The position numbers and the translations under genes were made by a program. This document shows, piece after piece, positions 1-11,039 of a stretch of 64,000 bases of DNA; the first letter of the stretch is position 1; each line of letters starts with the position of its first letter. Source of the DNA: Protopterus annectens (taxonomy: Eukaryota; Chordata; Ceratodontiformes; Protopteridae); contig NC_056738.1 of NCBI RefSeq assembly GCF_019279795.1, positions 476,953,988 through 477,017,987 on the forward strand. Direction: 5' to 3'. The notes under the pieces were generated by a model, which was not told where the DNA came from, ran no database searches, and saw only the letters and a program-made list of their open reading frames with translations.

Positions 1-1151
1 TAGCAAATGTGTCTGTTGATATAATATTACACTTTGAACCAGTGTCTGCTTTAAGCTCTATGGATTTACCACTTATCCAGACAGTACAAAATACTTAGAT
101 CTTTGCCAATAAATTCACTGCAACTCTTTCACCAAGGACTGATACACCATCTACATAGAAAGCTGACTGTTGTGTCTACTTGATCAACTTGCTTTTTTGT
201 GTGACCTTTCTTTGCAAATGTATGGGTTTTACTTGATTTGCAAAACTTTTGAAATCTGTTCCATTTTTTACACTTGTGACATTCCTGACCATATGCTAAG
301 GACTTCTTTTTTTAGACTCATGATTTGAACTACAATTGTGACAATTAACAATAAAGCTGGACTTTTGTTTTTTCTGAGTTATATTAGTACTGCTCTAAGG
401 ATGCTCCTTTAACTGAACTAAACTTAGAACTTGCTGGAAGGCTACGTAGTTTCCCTGGTGAGCAAGTAGGGGTTGTGGCTGCCATGTGGCTAGGCCTATT
501 TCTGTTTGCCTTTTGTTGCATACTATCTACATTTCCTCTGGAGCCTGCTGAAACTATGCTCTTGTCACTCGCCAGCATACTTGTGTGTTTTTCTGTCACT
601 TCATGGATTTGACAAATCTGTATGGCTTTACTCAACATTAAATTATTGTCACGAAGCAAGATCTTTCTTGTAGCAGCACTATTAATAACATACATGAGCC
701 TGTCCTTTATTAACTCATCCTTTAAGTCACCAGACCAACACATTTTAGCCTTGTTTCTCAGGTCAGTTATGTAAGCTGCAAAAGTTTCCCCTGGTTTCTG
801 ATCTCTCATGTAAAACAAATGCATCTCTACTGTAATATTTATCTGGTGGTTACACAGCTCTCTGAACTTGCGCTTCGAACACTCAGGGTCTTCCCTTGAT
901 TCAGCCTGTACAACAATATGATAGTTTTCACCTTCTCCCTCATATACTGCTGGTGCATACACAAAAGAACTCTCTCTTTCTATGGCCTCTGACCCAGCTA
1001 GGTTTAACAAAATGAATGCCTCGGTGTGTGCATCTTTATCTGAATAAGCTGCTTGTATAAAAATATCGTACTCTTGTGCAAATATTCTTCAATTCTCTGC
1101 AATATTCTGATCCAATACAAGTGATAAGGGCTTTCAAAATCCATCTGCCAT
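1..1151 (-). pseudogene. Ty3/gypsy gag and protease start, broken
   Basis: Gag packages the retrotransposon RNA into cytoplasmic particles; the protease then cuts the polyprotein. The likely start codon is at 1151-1149. The frame then meets TGA at 1136-1134 and TGA at 1091-1089, and is open from about 1088 to 387, ending at 386-384. The open part has the gag signature QKPGETFAAYITDLRNKAK and, downstream, DRLMYVINS. Beyond the stop, between about 345 and 200, two nucleic-acid-binding zinc knuckles can be read in shifted frames. The second has C-X2-C but arginine where the family's histidine should be. At 46-35 the protease active-site motif DTGS is followed by a hydrophobic stretch, typical of gypsy proteases. 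Two nonsense codons and at least one frameshift make this a dead copy. Confidence 0.82.
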
Positions 1152-2334
1152 ATTAACACATACCATTGAAGGGTTTTGCAAATAAGCATGACCACATACA
1201 CATACACATGCTAGAAATTTATGCCAGTATTTGTAACTTTGTGCTTCTGAAATTATGCTTTTGGTCTTTACTGTGAAACAACTCTCTCAGGCACTGCAAC
1301 ACTTTTGAAATCACTTTATTGCAAGACGTCACCTCTTATCAGTGTAAGGAACATATTAAACAACTGCACGATGCAAGTCTCTATGCAACTGGACTTTGTG
1401 AAATAAGTGTCTAGTGCATTGTAACACTCTTAAAATTATTCCCTTACTAAAGTAATTTATCATCATTTTAAGAAGCAATTCAAATAACTTCATGATATGA
1501 AAAACTGGCCTAGAGAAGCTCAAAGTCAATAACATTTCGAAGTAATTGCACTTTGTGAATAAACTGTACACAGCATACTGAAATTTTCCCAAAATGGATG
1601 TACTTTACTAGGCAACTCTTGTGCAAGAAACACTCTGTAATGGCAGCAGTTTGCGAATAGACACACCCAGCACAAGAAATGTTTCAAAATGGCTATACTT
1701 TAACTGTACTTCATGAAATAGTTGCACTTTGCACACAAATAAATTCTCCAGGAAACATACACAGCAATAAGCACACACTGTAAGCACTTTTACACACTTT
1801 GAGATACTTCGAATAAATTCAGTTATGCCCTTACTACAATACGAAGCCATAGTTATGCCCAAACACAGCACTTTGTCAAAAAACATGCAGTTGCCTTGCT
1901 TTATCTATGCTTACTGTGCCCTTTTTTCCCTTATAATATTCATTTTGCTCATTTAATGTCTGTTCATGCCCATTGTACTTTTCTTGTGCTTGTTTCACTC
2001 TAGATATGCCCGTTTTGCCCTTAAACCTTCTCGTTTTGTTTTAAACATGCTCATTTTGCTTTTCTAATAATAATTTTGTTAAATGTCATTAGTTTAAACA
2101 TTTCCCTTAGTTAAGAAACATTTTGTACCTCTCGCTTCTTTAATAATGCAGTTTGTGCCCTTGTAATGCTCCATTTTTCCTTTTTTTATAAAACGGTAGT
2201 TTGAGTGTATTCTCATTACCTTTGCTTCTTTTCTGGCTTTTTTTTTGTGCTCGTTTCTCATAGTTTACCTTCACTGTCTTCTCTGCACCTGATGACTCCA
2301 AATCTTATGCTATGTTATCCTGGTTCTGACACAA
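1152..2334 (-). other. Retrotransposon leader between LTR and gag
   Basis: No credible coding frame. The stretch has loosely repeated short phrases such as CACTTTGTGAA (near 1392 and 1550) and runs built on TGCCC/TTTTGC (about 1910-2060). Just inside the LTR, around 2310-2336 on the minus strand, the sequence TTGTGTCAGAACC sits where a primer-binding site is expected; the matching tRNA was not determined. Confidence 0.5.
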
Positions 2335-2609
2335 TGTCACTCTCCTACTTTGGACACAATAGAAGAGTCTTTGTGGTTTCTGTTCAAGCAGCTTTATTTT
2401 ATACAAACACATCACAATAGAAGATTACTGACTTTAACTTAAGGAACTTATATACAAACTAACTGCAGGATTCATACATGCTTACCCTCTGGCTGCACTC
2501 TCAAAATGGCACTAGGTATGGCACGTGCTCAGTCTTTATACATGCTCGTTACGTCTTCGACGTGCTTCTTAAAGATACAGTACGCACAGCATGTGCACTC
2601 TGATCTACA
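2335..2609 (-). repeat. 5' LTR of the left-edge gypsy element
   Basis: About 275 bp. On the minus strand it begins TGTAGATCAGAGTGC and ends GTGACA, the TG...CA form of an LTR. It carries TATAAAATAAAGC (near 2406-2390), which can serve as TATA box and polyadenylation signal. The second LTR is outside the window, so the ends are inferred from structure and not from a repeat pair. Confidence 0.6.
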
Positions 2610-3339
2610 TCAAGTAAAAAAAAATCTTAAATGCATTAAAACAAAAGAAGAAACTGTTTAAAAACTATGTGGTTTAAGCAATAAAATGTAATTGTACAAA
2701 TGATACCATTCAACAGCCGTAATATGCTGTTCCTACTCTTATTTTTACTAAAATGGTACAGAAATCATTGCTATGGTGCTTAGGTTCTTTTCCATTGTTT
2801 AAAAATACAGACAGAGTGATGCTGTAACTAATGCAGTTTATAAAAACACATTCTTAATGATACCCAGACATCCAAGATATGAAATAAAAACAGCAGGCAG
2901 ACTCTAATTGTCCACTTGATGTTGTCACTGATTTAGTTCTTGCATTGTATTACCTTCACAGTATAACAAGATAATTCAGACATGATCTGCTTTTGACCAT
3001 TTACACCACTAGAATATTGGTTGGCGATTAACACTCTAGCTTTTAATCTAAATAGAGAGTGCCACGCTTGGTATCGCAAAATGAGACCCTAGATGGGATC
3101 TTAGTGGTGATCTTATTAAGCAGAATATTTAACAAATCATTTTGAGAAAATACTATTGTAATTATCTTTTCTCATTTAAGTATTACATCTAGTAAATCCA
3201 TGGGTGTAACTCTTAACAAACATTCAAAGATTCTTCACCACTCCCTAAATGTGAGGAGATTTGTGTGAAGAGGGGTGGGAATGATTAATGGGGGATCAAT
3301 GAAATGCAAAGTTGGTAGGGGTTGTTGGGGTTGTATACA
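2610..3339. other. No recognisable feature
   Basis: AT-rich DNA without a supported coding frame, RNA gene or clear repeat. It lies between the left gypsy LTR and the 3' end of the LINE relic. Confidence 0.4.
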
Positions 3340-4860
3340 GAATTCAGAGAGGATTCACCACGTTTTATATCATCAACCCCCTTTTTTCCCATTTTCTACA
3401 TGGGATCTGGGGTGATGTGTCTCCCTTATTTCAAAGTGACCTTCCTACCTTCTTCAATAGTCATGCCTGCCATAGGTCTTCATTCTTACAATCTATCCAC
3501 TTTTTTGCTGAACACCCTAATTTCCTCTTGCTGTCTTTCTCTCTGCCCCAAATCATCTTCTCCAGCTTGTTTTGTGCTTGTCTGCACATGTGAACAAACC
3601 ACAGCAATCTGTACTCTTTCCATGTTCCTGCAAGTGGAGCTACTTTGGTTTCTTCTTTTAAGTCTTCATTGCTTTGTTTGTCCCACAGTATGCATCCCAC
3701 CACCCATCTCAGACACTTCATCTCCATCATCTCTAACTTCCTCAACTTCTCTGTCTTTACTGCCCAGGTTTCTATTTCATACAGTAGTACTCAATGCACC
3801 ACTGTTTTACATACCTTATTTTTCAACTTATTTTTCATTGTTCTGTCATACACTGCTCCTGACACTCTGTGCAATTTGACTGTAAACCCTCTCATTCTAG
3901 CTTTGACATCCTCCTCCTGAATTATTTTCCTCTTTCTCAGACACCTTTCCTAGGTACCTGAAGCTGTAAACCTTCTCCACTATCACATTTATTGGCTTCT
4001 TCTGATTTCCCCATGTGCTGCCATTACAACTGTCCTATCTGGCTTGAATTTTATCTTATGTGCCTTCAGTTTTGTATTCTACCCCCCCCCCATCAGTTGC
4101 TGAATTTCTTGCTCATAGTCTGCTTATAATGTCACAGTCTGCATACAGCAATTTTGTTGATCTGTCACCTTTAAACTATTTGCTAGTGTTGTCCATGACT
4201 AGTATGAACAGCAGTGAACTTAGAGCTTGAACCCTGATGCATACCCACTCCCTCTGGGTACCCCTCTGTGAGACTGAACACTCTTCATACTTGAATCAGT
4301 GCGTCCTTTTACATAGCCTGTACTAATTCTACCAATATTTCTGGGACTTTGCTCCACATAGGACTGACCAAATCAGCTTTCTTGAGACCTTTTCATATGC
4401 TTTCTCCAAGTCTAGGAATTTCCATTTGAACTCTACCCAGGCATTTTCTCACTATCTGTCTCACTGCAAATATGATGTCAGTTGAACTGCATCCTGATCT
4501 GAATTGCTCATCTCCCACCATACTTTCTACTACATTGCATATTTATCAATCACCCTGTCCTGAACTTTCATGCACTTTGAAATTAGTTTGATACCTATGT
4601 ATTGACCACAGTTGTGGATGTCCCCTTTGTTCTTGTACATTGGCATAAGTATGCTTATTCTCCAGTCATCTGCAATATGCTTCTCTCTCTCTCTCCATAC
4701 TGCCATGTGTACTCTCAGAAGCCATGCATCCCCTATCTCACCCAATACCTTCATCATATCTGCTGTGACCATATATTTGAACATGCCACTTTCCCTAACA
4801 TCATTTTCTTTACTGGTCTTCTTCTCCTAGGGTGGGGTCCTCCTCTTCTGTCATCATAGA
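3340..4860 (-). pseudogene. LINE reverse transcriptase relic (endonuclease/RT type)
   Basis: Non-LTR retrotransposon reverse transcriptase, 5'-truncated and decayed. Read from 4784 downward it shows in order: the fingers motif around DWRISILMPMYKNKGD and GIKLISKCMK (about 4784-4530); motif A as LDLEKAYEKVSRK (about 4400); a degraded GSALSPLLF region (about 4230); and motif C, where the catalytic YADD reads YADC (4145-4134). The C-terminal stretch MKCLRWVVG and KVAPLAGTWKEYRLLW lies at 3745-3461. Frames change several times. The phrasing matches the LINE group often annotated as craniofacial-development-protein-2-like; I do not assign a clade. Confidence 0.82.
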
Positions 4861-4934
4861 CTGCCTAGGACAGTACAATTTCGGTGGGTTTTCCTTCAAC
4901 ATAAATAGAGGGATAGAAATAGAGATCTGGTGAG

Positions 4935-5282
4935 CAAGAGCAAGGCTATTAGCAAGACTATTAGGACTGACCCACAGTGTCACCAAATAAATATGCAAGC
5001 ATTCTCAGAACTTAAATATATCTCACAAATATCAGCCACAATGATAGGTTTAAATATATTTAATAATAAATGATAAAAAACAAGAAAATACTCAGTAAAT
5101 ATAACCAGTTACATCAGAGCTCAAAATCACAGAATATACTTAAAACAACATTGCAGGACAGTCTCAATTAAATAAAGAAAAGCATATAAATTAAGCTCAG
5201 CTAAAAGAAATTACTGTACCTAGTTGACTTACTGAGCAAGGCAAGTGTGGTGACTAGATCTTTTTGTCAGATCAAAGACAAA
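4935..5282 (-). repeat. 3' LTR of Gmr1-like element, left fragment
   Basis: Matches 41252-41590 closely from CAAGAGCAAGGCTATTAG through GTCAGATCAAAGACAAA, then stops exactly where the giant Harbinger terminal repeat begins. The alignment resumes at 32375. Confidence 0.85.
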
Positions 5283-5311
5283 CCCCCGGATTCACGAAGC
5301 CTCCGTGTAAG
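5283..5311 (+). repeat. Left terminal inverted repeat of giant Harbinger element
   Basis: Starts CCCCCGGATTCACGAAGCCT. Apart from the three outermost bases it pairs with the right end (32346-32374) over CCGGATTCAYGAAGSCT. A near-identical end occurs at 52937. Confidence 0.85.
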
Positions 5312-5456
5312 ACTTAATAAGTCTTACTCGGAGGCTGCAGTTGAAAGGTATGATGTCAGCATGCCATGAATATGCATGAGGGCATGCTGACTCAACCGTA
5401 AGTCTTACACGGACCGTGTAAGAAAGCAGGGGGCGTGTCTGACTGCCGAGCAGTCA
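5300..5456. promoter_or_regulatory. Subterminal palindromes, possible transposase/Myb binding sites
   Basis: Three hairpin-capable inverted repeats lie just inside the left end. CTCCGTGTAAGAC faces GTCTTACTCGGAG (about 5301-5333). TCTTACACGG faces CCGTGTAAGA (about 5403-5423). TGACTGC faces GCAGTCA (about 5439-5455). The first two share GTGTAAGA. In known PIF/Harbinger elements the Myb-like protein binds subterminal DNA, so these are candidates; the role is inferred. Confidence 0.55.
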
Positions 5457-5722
5457 AAATGTCCAAGCCCCTGAAAGTGTTTAAAATAAAAGCAAATAAA
5501 CAAGAGCGAGTCGGCTCAAATGTCCCTGCACCCAACACCTCACTGTCTGATATTGTAAACCCCCACCACAGTTCTAAAACGCATAATATTAATTTTTTTA
5601 AATTCCCAAAATAGCTGCCTGTATTTGCGCATGTGTGCACGGGTGTGCCCATTGCTTAGCTACAGTTAGCAATTCTGACATGGAAGAACATAAGAAAGAA
5701 TGTTTATGCAAATCGCACCAAA

Positions 5723-5795
5723 CAGCAATAGTATAATGGTTGAGCGTTCGCACAAAGAAAAAGCATTCATGGTTCGAGTCCCACCACTCCCTTTT
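5723..5795 (+). ncRNA. tRNA-like pol III promoter module
   Basis: TAGTATAATGGTTGAGC fits an internal box A and GGTTCGAGTCCC fits box B, about 35 bp apart. The acceptor and anticodon arms do not pair well, so this is a tRNA-like or SINE-head sequence and not a credible tRNA gene. Confidence 0.5.
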
Positions 5796-5923
5796 GTATT
5801 TATTTTTTAAATCAGTATATGGAATAATACCTGACATATATGTTTAAACATAACTAAAAAGCAGTGAAATGGCCAATGTATCAGTGAACAAAATAAATAT
5901 TTTAAAGGATCCCAATATAAAAT

Positions 5924-6078
5924 TGCCTACAGTTAAGCAGCACTTCACCCAGCGCATTAGAGCTGCCCATAGTTCAATAGTGCTTCACCCAGCTCAATAG
6001 AGTTGCCCATAGTTCAATAGCGCTTTACCCAGCGCAATAGAGCTGCCCATAGTTTAACAGCGCTTTACCCAGCGCAAT
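5924..6078 (+). repeat. 40-bp tandem repeat, about four copies
   Basis: The unit is close to AGCTGCCCATAGTTCAATAG followed by CGCTTTACCCAGCGCAATAG. Copies begin near 5924, 5961, 6001 and 6041. Each contains the small palindromic phrase GCGCT...AGCGC. Confidence 0.8.
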
Positions 6079-6203
6079 GTGTTTGTGTGGACGTGTGTGC
6101 TGCGCCAACCAGGGCACTGTAGGGCACCGAGGAGCAATGTAGAGCAAAGTTGCTTAAATGCAGCCACACCCCCTAGCCTGTCTGGACAGTATGAAAATAA
6201 AAA

Positions 6204-6277
6204 GAATGACAAGGTTCGAACCCAGGACTCTATGCATCATAAGCAAAGTACAGAACCACTAAGCCATGACAACATAG
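6204..6277 (-). ncRNA. tRNA-like pol III promoter module
   Basis: On the minus strand, box A TGGCTTAGTGGTT and box B GGGTTCGAACC are spaced as in a tRNA. Arm pairing is poor. It is one of several such modules in the giant elements. Confidence 0.5.
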
Positions 6278-6371
6278 GGAAAACAGCCACTGTTAACATT
6301 CGTATACTTACGAATGGTAATATAACCATTACTAAGCAGGTCTGCAGTCAGCCGAGAATTTTACAAAATGG

Positions 6372-6410
6372 CCAATCACAAAAAAGTGCGGGAAATGTGG
6401 CATATTTAAG
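6372..6410 (+). promoter_or_regulatory. Putative CCAAT and TATA-like promoter of Myb/SANT gene A
   Basis: CCAAT at 6372-6376 and CATATTTAAG at 6401-6410 lie 56-94 bp upstream of the ATG at 6466, a spacing that suits a short 5' leader. This rests on motif position only. Confidence 0.45.
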
Positions 6411-6465
6411 CCCCAGAGTCAGGAATACACACCATAACTGATTGTAGCTCCCATCTGCAGTTAGA

Positions 6466-8409
6466 ATGTCTGGTGTCGGAGAGGGAACATGCTTCCGAGC
6501 GCAACGTTGGGGCATCGAGGAGTCGAAATACATGGTTTGGCTCCTTGTCCACCGTCATGAGTCAAGACTCCTGCAGGGCCAGTTCCAAGGTACAGAGTAC
6601 AAGGCAGAGGCTTGGAAGTGGTTAGCTCATGACCTCACCAGTGCCACAGGCGTTCCTCGGACTGGTGAGCAGGTCCATCACCACTATGCAGACCTGAAGA
6701 GACGAAAGCAGGACCACCTGAACCAATGGATACAGGAGACCTGTGGGATGTGGGATGCTCCACAACTGAGTAAGTAGCCATGGAATGCAGTATGTAAGAA
6801 TTGATAATGGAGTATGTATAATGGATAGGTATGTCTCAATATCCCTTCATTTACTTTACAGCTGCAGGTGACCGTGCTGTAAATCAGCAAGCCTTTGCTG
6901 ATAGCATGCTAAGGCTGCACCACCAGGCAGGTTAGTGATTATTCTGCATGCATTGTTATATAAAATATGGGAGAGAGCATGAAAGAAAGTGTTGTAGTCC
7001 AATAATACAGCCATAAAATTGCCTGAATAAGTCCTCTGCATGTACTGTCAGATAAAAACTTCAGAGAGGCAGAAAAAGAGTGTAGTAACCCATTAAGAAA
7101 GTTAATATATGTCTGGAATAATATCTCTGCAGGCACTGTCATATAAAATAAGTGAGTGAGCCTGAAAAAAGAGTGCTCTAACCCATTAATAAAGGTATAA
7201 TATGTCTTGAACATGTCTGCCATATACACTGTTAAAACAAATAAAGGAGTGAGCCTGTGGAAAAGTGTGTAATGTCACTAATAAAGGTATAAAACCCGGA
7301 GTGTGTCTGTGTCACAGAGTTTGAAATGTTGTTGTACCCTTGCATTATACAAACAGTACTGTTTGAAAAGGTGCTGGCAACCCAGAATTGTGCAGTCCCA
7401 TATAAAGTGGGTGACAGAAGTGCTAGTAGCTGTGAAACATATAGACAGTCCACAACAGTCAGTTACTGGCTGGCATGAATAAGTAAATCTGGCACACGTG
7501 TAGCATGTTATTTTTCCCCAGAAATGTGAGTGTGTGTCAAGAAATGCAGGGTTCTGTACAAATCAAAGTGAAAATGTCATGTGAAAACATCCCAGATATG
7601 TAGATAAACAAATATAAATGCAATCAAGAAATATGCAGCAGTAACATCTGCATCCTGGACAGTTAGTATGTCAGATATAGGTCAGGCATATATTGAACTA
7701 GCAAACCCATTACACAACCTAATGTATGGTGGCAAGTGTAACAATACATGTAGGGGATATACACTTGCAGTCACTAGGAATGTAGTGTAGATGAAAAGGT
7801 AATTATAAGATGTTAACCGAGGTTTTTTCTACACCCTACTGTATGTGCATAAACCATGCAATTCCACACCTCAATGGGTATGTGTAATCTTAAATATTTG
7901 TTGGGACATATGTTCTATTGTTCTATAAATATTTGCATTCACGTTGATGCATGTACCCTGTTTAAACACCACAATCATGGTGGCCTGTTGCTACCAAACA
8001 TCCCTGCATGCTGTTGGAATATCCAATGTGGTTCAATATATGCATGTGTTATGCTTGCTGTTCAACTGTTGTAACCTTGGTGTGTTGGGTTAATGGTAAT
8101 ATTATTGCATGCTGTTACAACTAATCTGGAATGCTGTTTTGCTTATGTTGTAATTAAACACACCTAATCACAGAACGTATGGGAAGGCCGGTCCCAGCGG
8201 ACCCACCTGTCCCTCCTCAGCTGGCGAGTGCACCTGGCACCAGCAGGGCCGGTGCCCAGCCCGGACTCCCCTCCTCCATCGGTCCTGTGCCACCTTCGGG
8301 TGGAAGCACTGCAGGGGATGGGGCTCATCCCCCCCATGCAAGCGTGGGCGAAGAAGGGCCACCTGTCACCCTTCAAAGTGTCCGGGTTGTGGTGCTTAGG
8401 GAGATCTAG
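6466..8409 (+). CDS. Myb/SANT-like DNA-binding protein A of the giant Harbinger element, three exons
   Basis: I read three exons: 6466-6769, 6862-6930 and 8174-8409. The introns have proper GT...AG borders (GTAAGT, GTTAGT donors; TTTACAG, AATCACAG acceptors) and all joins are phase 1. The spliced frame is open, 609 nt, 202 residues. Residues about 12-85 form a Myb/SANT or trihelix-like domain: W15 in the first helix, W50 and W52 in the second, and EQVHHHYADLKRR in the recognition-helix region. The C-terminal third is rich in Pro, Gly and Ala and likely disordered. In PIF/Harbinger elements such a protein binds the transposon ends and helps the nuclease into the nucleus; that role is inferred from family and location. 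ATG 6466 is chosen because it follows the promoter-like motifs and has A at -3. It lies opposite in strand to the transposase. The same domain type occurs in unrelated host proteins, but the context favours a transposon gene. Confidence 0.72.
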
Positions 8410-9087
8410 CATTCAATCGCTGATCCCCATGCCAGCTCGAGGCGAGAGTGGCATGTCTCACGGGTGAGCCTGCCCGTCCTACGCAACCCCCAGCACAGCC
8501 ACCCTTGGGGCTGTGAAGGTTCAGTGGTGACTGCCCATGAGTGGGGCTCTCAGTTCCACTGTTACCATCTGTGGGCTCATTGGCTTGCGATTTCCAAACA
8601 TCCAACCCCGTCAGTTGTGTTCACCCACCCCATGTGTCATACACCACCCCTGTATGCGTCTTGTCTGTCTTGTCTGTTTACCTTCCCAACCTACCTCCCC
8701 GGACATACCTACTTCCTCTACCTCACTTCCCACTCTCACCTGAAAAAAAAAAAAAAAAAAGGGCAATCTGCACCCACAACAAAATTACGCCCCATACATA
8801 GCTGCCCATTTCACACACATGTCCATTGGACATATAAGCTGATAATTAGAATTGGCAGTACAACATACATTGTTGTTCTCACCCCTCTCCCAGGGGTGGA
8901 AGGTTTCAAATTTCACTCCAAATTCATTGCATATGCACAGCTGTTGCTGTTAAAGAAATGGGCAGCTATGGACCTTCCCTACACCCGTCCTGCACATCCC
9001 GAGCTTGTTTACCTACTGTCTGTCCCTCTTTGTGCCCCCTTTTTCACCACTTTCCTATCTCCCCATTTTCTTTTCTTTAAAAGAAAT
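8410..9087. other. 3' flank of gene A, no further gene seen
   Basis: It contains a run of 18 A (about 8743-8760) and C/T-rich low-complexity DNA. A 208-codon open frame here has no domain and looks like chance in pyrimidine-rich DNA. Confidence 0.4.
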
Positions 9088-9243
9088 TAGAGTGGGGGTT
9101 AGTGGGAGTAAGCACTTTTAAGCAGTAGTAAGCGGGATTAAATGAGTGTGTGCATGTGTACGCTTAGCTAAGTGTCGCTAAGCATCATGCAAACCCACGC
9201 AAACCCACTTACAACTGCTTAAAAGTGCCTTAGTCACTCTATG
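9088..9243. repeat. Short inverted-repeat element (MITE-like)
   Basis: GTAAGCACTTTTAAGCAG at about 9110 faces CTGCTTAAAAGTGCCTTAG at about 9215; the outer flanks AGAGTG/CACTCT also pair. The interior carries more TAAGC and GCTTA phrases. No target duplication was recognised. Confidence 0.6.
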
Positions 9244-9280
9244 GCAGGGCCCTTGTTCTGCTGAGCAGCAAAAGAAAAAC

Positions 9281-9350
9281 CTCTGCCAGTCTTGAACCCC
9301 AAACCATTGACACAATAGATTGCATGAATTACCACTAAGCCACAGCAGAC
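9281..9350 (-). ncRNA. tRNA-like pol III promoter module
   Basis: Box A TGGCTTAGTGGTAA and box B GGGGTTCAAGAC on the minus strand at tRNA-like spacing. The stems are degenerate. Confidence 0.5.
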
Positions 9351-9359
9351 ATACAAATA

Positions 9360-10475
9360 ACTTGGTTCTGACATAAATATATCATGCATTACAATGAGGG
9401 AATGGAAATGGAAATTAGGAATGGTATAACACAAATCCTTTTCTGTGGGTCTTTACCAGCAGTGGTTGTGGAATTGCATGACATGACTGTGAAAGGAGAA
9501 CCAGCCATCCTAGCAGGGAATAATGTTACAGTAGCACCTTACAAACACCACACAGTATCAGACCAGGATAAATACTGGCCACAGGAATACCGTGCAATAA
9601 CCACATTTGTATGGCAGTTAATTGTGTAAGTGAGAAAAAAGTACATACTCCCATGTATCCTGTGTTAGCATTTGGAGGGGTGTGTACATGTCTACACTGA
9701 GATGTGTGTACTGGAAGCAGCAACATTAAGGTTTGAGTACAACATGCATATAACTGGCTACAACCCTAGCATCAGATAAGAGACATATACCAACCTTCAG
9801 ACTGACACAACGGTGTCCAGAGCAAACAAGCATGGGCCCCACCTTGGAAATCTGAAAGGGCTACGCCTACCTAACCTAGCATTTTATAGCAGTGGGCTGC
9901 AATCACAGTGAGTAATGCAATCACCAAACAGCAGGCTGCATGCAATTACTGAATGGTGGGCAGCAATTGGTGCAGAGGCTGTCACATGCACAAGTGCAAA
10001 TACCTAGCAAAGCAGGCTGTACCTGCAGTCCACACATGCAATTATATCATTGCAGGTGCTGTGAGATAGAGAGTGAGAGAGAGAGACACGGACACAGACA
10101 CAGACTGATACAGAGACAGAACACAGTGAAAAACTGAGACAGCAAGTAAAATAGAGGGCGAAAACCGAAAACAAACCACCAATAAAAAAAAAATACAAAA
10201 CCATAACACACGGAGCAGGGAAATACAAAGGTAAGGTATGTAACTCACATGTATGTGTTGGCATGTTGTAGATGTTCCTGAAGAGTACTCTACACACTGC
10301 AAATCATCCATGTGTGGCAGCAGTATGTATCTATCTGTATCTGCACATGTGCATAGGGCAAGGGACATACGGCAACTGTTAGTGAAGGGTGGACAGATAT
10401 CTGTCAGTGAAGGTTGATATGTGCATATATCCATGTAGGTCATAGTGTGTGGCTTAGAAAACAGCATGTAGTGTG
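9360..10475. other. No gene seen
   Basis: Non-coding spacer of the giant element. A purine-rich GAGA tract lies at about 10064-10130. Confidence 0.35.
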
Positions 10476-10653
10476 CAGGAGCGGCCTTAGGTCAACTGGT
10501 GCCCTAGGCAAAAGGGCTCCATGGCGCCCCTTACCACACTTCCTGGTGCCCCCATCCTTGTCTTACTACACCACATAAATAGTGGAAAAGCACCCCTGCT
10601 AGAGCGGCGCCCTAGTTGGCTGCCCAGTTGGCATATGCCTAAGGCCAGCTATG
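10476..10653. mobile_element. hAT-type MITE
   Basis: 178 bp. The ends CAGGAGCGGCCTTAGG and, inverted, CATAGCTGGCCTTAGG are imperfect hAT-like terminal repeats. They are flanked by GTAGTGTG (10468-10475) and GTAGTGTT (10654-10661), an 8-bp target duplication with one mismatch. There is no coding capacity. Confidence 0.75.
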
Positions 10654-10922
10654 GTAGTGTTGATATATGTCATGTGGTGGTTAAATGCTGTGGGACAGAT
10701 TTGTCAGATCTGCTGTGTTACAGCCAGTGAGGCCTGCTAATGCTACAAGGGCTGAGGACACCCACATGCATTCTGCACAACACTGTGCAATTTAATCACA
10801 TACCTGTACATCCCACAACTGTTGCATAAGTGATATCCCCACCATGAAAGGTGGACTGTACATGTGCCTATATGTACATCCATGTGTACAGCAATGGATG
10901 TGCACATGCATGTGTATAGATA

Positions 10923-11034
<112 letters not shown>

Positions 11035-11039
11035 GAGTG

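Larger units (their letters stand above)
1..2609 (-). mobile_element. Ty3/gypsy retrotransposon, 5' part, truncated by window edge
   Basis: Reading on the minus strand, this holds an LTR (2609 to 2335), a long leader (2334 to 1152), a gag-like frame (from 1151) and the first residues of an aspartic protease at the very left edge. The remaining pol and the 3' LTR would lie to the left of position 1. The gag carries stops, so this copy cannot make its capsid protein. The gag and protease motifs are of the Ty3/gypsy (Metaviridae) type; the lineage within the family cannot be set without the reverse transcriptase. Confidence 0.85.

Noticed and set aside
3312-3920. Plus-strand frames of 90-185 codons
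   Set aside because: Antisense to the LINE C-terminal region; the minus-strand reading has conserved motifs.
4935-5282. Left LTR fragment as a solo LTR of a separate insertion
   Set aside because: Its broken end continues exactly at 32375 after the giant transposon, so the two are halves of one LTR.
8464-9090. 208-codon plus-strand frame after gene A
   Set aside because: Pyrimidine-rich low-complexity DNA that includes a poly-A run; no domain, and it lies in the likely 3' untranslated region.
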